Source: Prevotella sp.
GTDB taxonomy: Bacteria > Bacteroidota > Bacteroidia > Bacteroidales > Bacteroidaceae
Assembly (NCBI GenBank): GCA_017447515.1
Contig: JAFSNG010000045.1
Location: 1-42,362, forward strand
Direction of reading: 5' to 3'
Length of the DNA: 42,362 bases
How positions within the stretch are numbered: position 1 is the first letter of the stretch; every line of letters begins with the position of its first letter. The notes under the pieces are model-generated. The model worked only from the letters and a program-made list of their open reading frames with translations, was not told where the DNA came from and did no database searches. Shown in pieces: positions 41,399 through 42,362 of the stretch. A program made the position numbers and the translations under genes.

Positions 41399-42362
41399 TT
41401 AATTCGTTAATTGTTCCAATTCTTCTGAGAGTTTTTCCCAGCGTTCCACCTCTTCGTCGAGAGCTTTCTTCGTCGAAGTATATTCTGTCACAAATTCCAT
41501 ATTCGACGCATTTTCAGGTTTCATCAGCAGGTCGTCGAGTTCCTTCAGGCGACGTTCCATATCACTAATTCTGCGCTCAGACTGCTCGACAGCCTTCTCG
41601 GCCTTGCGCAACTGCTTCTGTTGTTCCTTATGCTCGGCATATGACTGGTTCTTTACTACCGGGTGAGCGTTAGTTCCCTTACTGGGAACTGTCTGTTCCC
41701 CGGTAGGAAACTGCGAGTTCCCAGGCTGGGAATTTTCAAGCTCCCGGAGCTCTGAAATCTGTTTGCTTCTAAGGAAGTCGTAGATACCTCCCAGATGCTC
41801 GCGAATCTTACCGCCTCCGAACTCGTAGATCTTCGTCACCAACCCGTCGAGGAATTCACGGTCGTGGGACACGACAATAGCTGTTCCGTCAAAGGCCTTG
41901 ATAGCTTCCTTCAGCACATCTTTCGACGCCATATCCAAGTGGTTGGTGGGCTCGTCGAGAATCAGCAGATTGACAGGTTCCAGCAACAGACGAATCATTG
42001 CCAGCCTGCTACGTTCGCCACCACTCAACACCTTTACACGTTTGTCCGACTCCTCGCCTCCAAACATAAACGCACCGAGAATATCATTGATTCTCAGGCG
42101 CATATCGCCCTTAGCCACATAGTCTATTGTCTGAAATACCGTCAGGCTTTCGTCCAACAGCTGTGCCTGATTCTGGGCAAAATAGCCTATCTGCACGTTG
42201 TGGCCAACCTTCAGGTTTCCCTCGAACGGTATCTCGCCCATGATACATTTCACCAGCGTCGACTTACCCTCGCCGTTCTTACCCACAAAGGCCACCTTCT
42301 CGCCTCGCTTGATGGTCAGGTTCACGTGGTCGAACACCACGTGGTTATATGCCTTCCTGACG
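41399..42362 (-). CDS. ABC-F family ATPase, C-terminal part (partial)
   Basis: This is the second half of a duplicated ABC-F ATPase of the type that acts on ribosomes (Uup/EttA/YdiF group). The frame runs open to the window edge, so the first ATPase domain and the start are missing. The second domain is complete: Walker A GKNGEGKST, Q-loop IGYFAQNQ, signature LSGGERSR, Walker B LLILDEPTNHLD and switch HDRE. A linker made from a 22-bp palindromic DNA repeat follows, then a C-terminal coiled coil (QKQLRKAEKAVEQSERRISD) as in Uup. Whether it confers antibiotic protection cannot be told. It lies 13 nt before the M13 peptidase gene. Confidence 0.93.
   Translation of the reverse strand, partial: VRKAYNHVVFDHVNLTIKRGEKVAFVGKNGEGKSTLVKCIMGEIPFEGNLKVGHNVQIGYFAQNQAQLLDESLTVFQTIDYVAKGDMRLRINDILGAFMFGGEESDKRVKVLSGGERSRLAMIRLLLEPVNLLILDEPTNHLDMASKDVLKEAIKAFDGTAIVVSHDREFLDGLVTKIYEFGGGKIREHLGGIYDFLRSKQISELRELENSQPGNSQFPTGEQTVPSKGTNAHPVVKNQSYAEHKEQQKQLRKAEKAVEQSERRISDMERRLKELDDLLMKPENASNMEFVTEYTSTKKALDEEVERWEKLSEELEQLTN
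41672..41745. repeat. 22-bp palindromic tandem repeats inside the ABC-F linker
   Basis: Units starting AGTTCCC (41672), TGTTCCC (41694), AGTTCCC (41716) and AGCTCCC (41739) recur every 22-23 nt. Unit 1 is a perfect 7-bp inverted repeat (AGTTCCC/GGGAACT around TTACT). Unit 3 is nearly so (AGTTCCC/GGGAATT around AGGCT), and unit 2 is degenerate. The period is not a multiple of three, so each copy is read in a different frame within the coding sequence. Confidence 0.85.

Noticed and set aside
1..42362. tRNA, rRNA, riboswitch, transposase or integrase genes
   Set aside because: None could be recognised by reading either strand; small tRNA-like folds might still escape manual reading.

Overview
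The window looks like the chromosome of a Bacteroidales bacterium, most likely Prevotella or a close relative. The evidence is Bacteroidetes-type promoters (TTTG, a spacer of about 20 nt, TAnnTTTG) at several gene starts, absence of clear Shine-Dalgarno sites, a DUF3127 protein divergent from dnaN, an RlhA-type U32 protein, a MetA with Glu111, and the general protein sequence style. No plasmid, phage, IS element, CRISPR array, rRNA or tRNA gene was seen. 34 protein genes are called; the first (pyrF) and last (ABC-F ATPase) are cut by the window edges.

Region 1 (2-8952, mostly + strand) is housekeeping. It holds the pyrF 3' part, a repeat-rich promoter region, then pheS, a ThiE/TenI-fold protein, prs and a TlpA-like thiol lipoprotein as a tight run. 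A terminator follows, then the minus-strand DUF3127 gene. Divergent from that gene is dnaN, with a DnaQ/ExoX-like exonuclease, coaBC and a SpoU-type RNA methyltransferase.

Region 2 (8986-18848, all - strand) is a ten-gene tight run read from pfkA: pfkA, a DUF3943 outer-surface protein with N-terminal repeats, a periplasmic NMT1/THI5-type binding protein, a membrane sensor with a SpoIIE/RsbU-type phosphatase, a nitroreductase, a DUF2520 dehydrogenase-like protein, a KdsC-like phosphatase, Maf and NspC. The binding protein has no ABC permease or ATPase nearby and is 1 nt from the sensor phosphatase, so it may be a ligand-presenting sensor subunit.

Region 3 (18849-25727) starts with 374 bp without a gene. 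It carries the pfkA promoter, a perfect 16-bp hairpin and four 21-bp tandem repeats. A tripartite RND efflux system (adaptor, permease, TolC-like channel; - strand) follows, with an AraC-family regulator at its upstream end.

Region 4 (25888-39298) begins with a FemAB/BioF2-like acyltransferase with an almost leaderless start. It converges on a long minus-strand run that reads from 39242 as: a four-zinc-ribbon protein, a membrane Ser/Thr kinase, a four-AAA-module ATPase, an FHA protein, a PP2C phosphatase, metA, rlhA and a conserved lipoprotein/membrane protein. The first five make a compact phospho-signalling cluster (kinase writer, PP2C eraser, FHA reader, AAA effector, zinc-ribbon adaptors) that matches no secretion or defence system I recognise. 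It is the best candidate here for an undescribed system.

Region 5 (39302-42362, - strand) holds a terminator whose U-tract overlaps the -33 box of the kinase cluster promoter, an M13 metallopeptidase, and the C-terminal half of an ABC-F ATPase. Two linkers in this part of the window are built from short tandem repeats: a 9-bp repeat in rlhA and a 22-bp palindromic repeat in the ABC-F gene.
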